DNA of 33,131 nucleotides from an uncultured beta proteobacterium (GTDB lineage Bacteria; Pseudomonadota; Gammaproteobacteria; Burkholderiales; Burkholderiaceae_C), in assembly GCA_903822435.1 (NCBI GenBank), contig CAIJPE010000309.1:1-33131 (forward strand), written 5' to 3'. The notes under the pieces are model-generated. The model ran no database searches. It saw only the letters and a list, made by a program, of their open reading frames with translations, and had not been told where the DNA came from. The translations under genes were made by a program, and so were the position numbers. Every line of letters starts with the position of its first letter. Within the stretch, counting starts at the first letter, position 1. Below, piece by piece: positions 32,806 to 33,131 of the stretch.

Positions 32806-33131
32806 TTGGAAGACCTAGGGCCTGAGGCGGTAGAAGCGAGCGCCGTGCCGGCGGCCATGCCCGCAGCCGAAGCGGTGGGTGCCCGCGTGCTGGTCATCGA
32901 TGACAGCAACACCATCCGCCGCAGCGCCGAGATCTTCCTGCGCCAGGGCGGGCACGAGGTGCTTCTGGCCGAGGACGGCTTCGATGCCCTGTCCAAGGTC
33001 AACGACCACGTGCCCGAACTGATCTTCTGCGACATCCTGATGCCCCGGCTAGATGGTTACCAGACGTGCGCAATCATCAAACGGAACCCCCGTTTCGCGC
33101 ACGTTCCGGTCATCATGCTGTCTTCCAAGGA
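32806..33131 (+). CDS. pilG: Twitching-motility response regulator PilG, 3' end outside window
   Basis: 108 residues of a CheY-like receiver are visible. With the TTG start they include an Ala/Glu-rich leader (1-26), VLVIDDSNTIRRSAE (28-42, acidic pair Asp32-Asp33), phosphoacceptor Asp76 in FCDILMPRLDGYQTC, and LSSK with Lys108. The run MPRLDGYQTCAIIK is close to what I recall of Pseudomonas PilG, which acts with PilH and the Chp chemosensory system to control type IV pilus extension. The window ends before the domain is complete. If the start is ATG 32857, the leader shortens by 17 residues. It lies 54 bases after rubredoxin and is likely followed by pilH/pilI/pilJ. Confidence 0.88.
   Translation, partial: MEDLGPEAVEASAVPAAMPAAEAVGARVLVIDDSNTIRRSAEIFLRQGGHEVLLAEDGFDALSKVNDHVPELIFCDILMPRLDGYQTCAIIKRNPRFAHVPVIMLSSK

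Noticed and set aside
1..33131. Mobile elements, CRISPR arrays, tRNA or prophage remnants
   Set aside because: No transposase, integrase, terminal inverted repeats, regularly spaced repeats or tRNA-like cloverleaf were seen, and composition looks even throughout.

Overview
The window looks like a chromosomal segment of a high-GC betaproteobacterium of the order Burkholderiales, probably near the Comamonadaceae or Sphaerotilaceae. This rests on recalled gene order and protein character: smg-dprA-LysM facing def-fmt; pgk, pyk and a Calvin-type fba close together; accB-accC-prmA followed by a zinc-ribbon/DUF3426 gene and a PfkB kinase; and hemL-thiD facing rubredoxin-pilG. No database search was possible. 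I see no tRNA, rRNA, CRISPR array, insertion sequence, phage gene or att site. Coding density is very high and composition looks even, so this reads as core chromosome rather than an island.

Layout. 1-2026: 3' part of a DUF1631 gene (+). 2116-5030: minus-strand group LysM protein, dprA, smg. 5307-9283: plus-strand def-fmt, a small lipoprotein, a secreted GIN-domain protein, and the azlC-azlD exporter pair. 9351-17812: central carbon block with pgk, maeB (malic enzyme), an HD-NTF2 fusion protein, pyk and fba on the plus strand; an HTH/ATPase/STAS-like regulator is inserted antisense between pyk and fba. 17828-22552: minus-strand accB-accC-prmA-zinc-ribbon protein-PfkB kinase. 22792-28537: minus-strand RNase-TonB-aroE-mtgA-unknown-tlpA, whose last five genes are joined by four successive 4-base ATGA overlaps. 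28687-32463: minus-strand thiD-hemL-mpl. 32578-33131: plus-strand rubredoxin and the start of pilG, cut by the window edge.

How the genes work together. The central block supplies lower glycolysis/gluconeogenesis and the malate-pyruvate node. accB/accC feed fatty-acid synthesis. def/fmt handle the formyl group of initiator Met. mtgA, mpl, the LysM protein and TonB concern the envelope. hemL and thiD make cofactor precursors. The PilG start marks the beginning of a type IV pilus chemosensory cluster.

Most of the window is ordinary housekeeping sequence, and I did not find a clearly new defence or mobile system. The least explained items are the HD-NTF2 fusion, the HTH-ATPase-STAS-like protein set inside the glycolytic block, the unknown gene in the overlap chain, the absence of aroQ where it is usually found, and a mirror-image pair of TACAAT elements in the thiD/rubredoxin gap.
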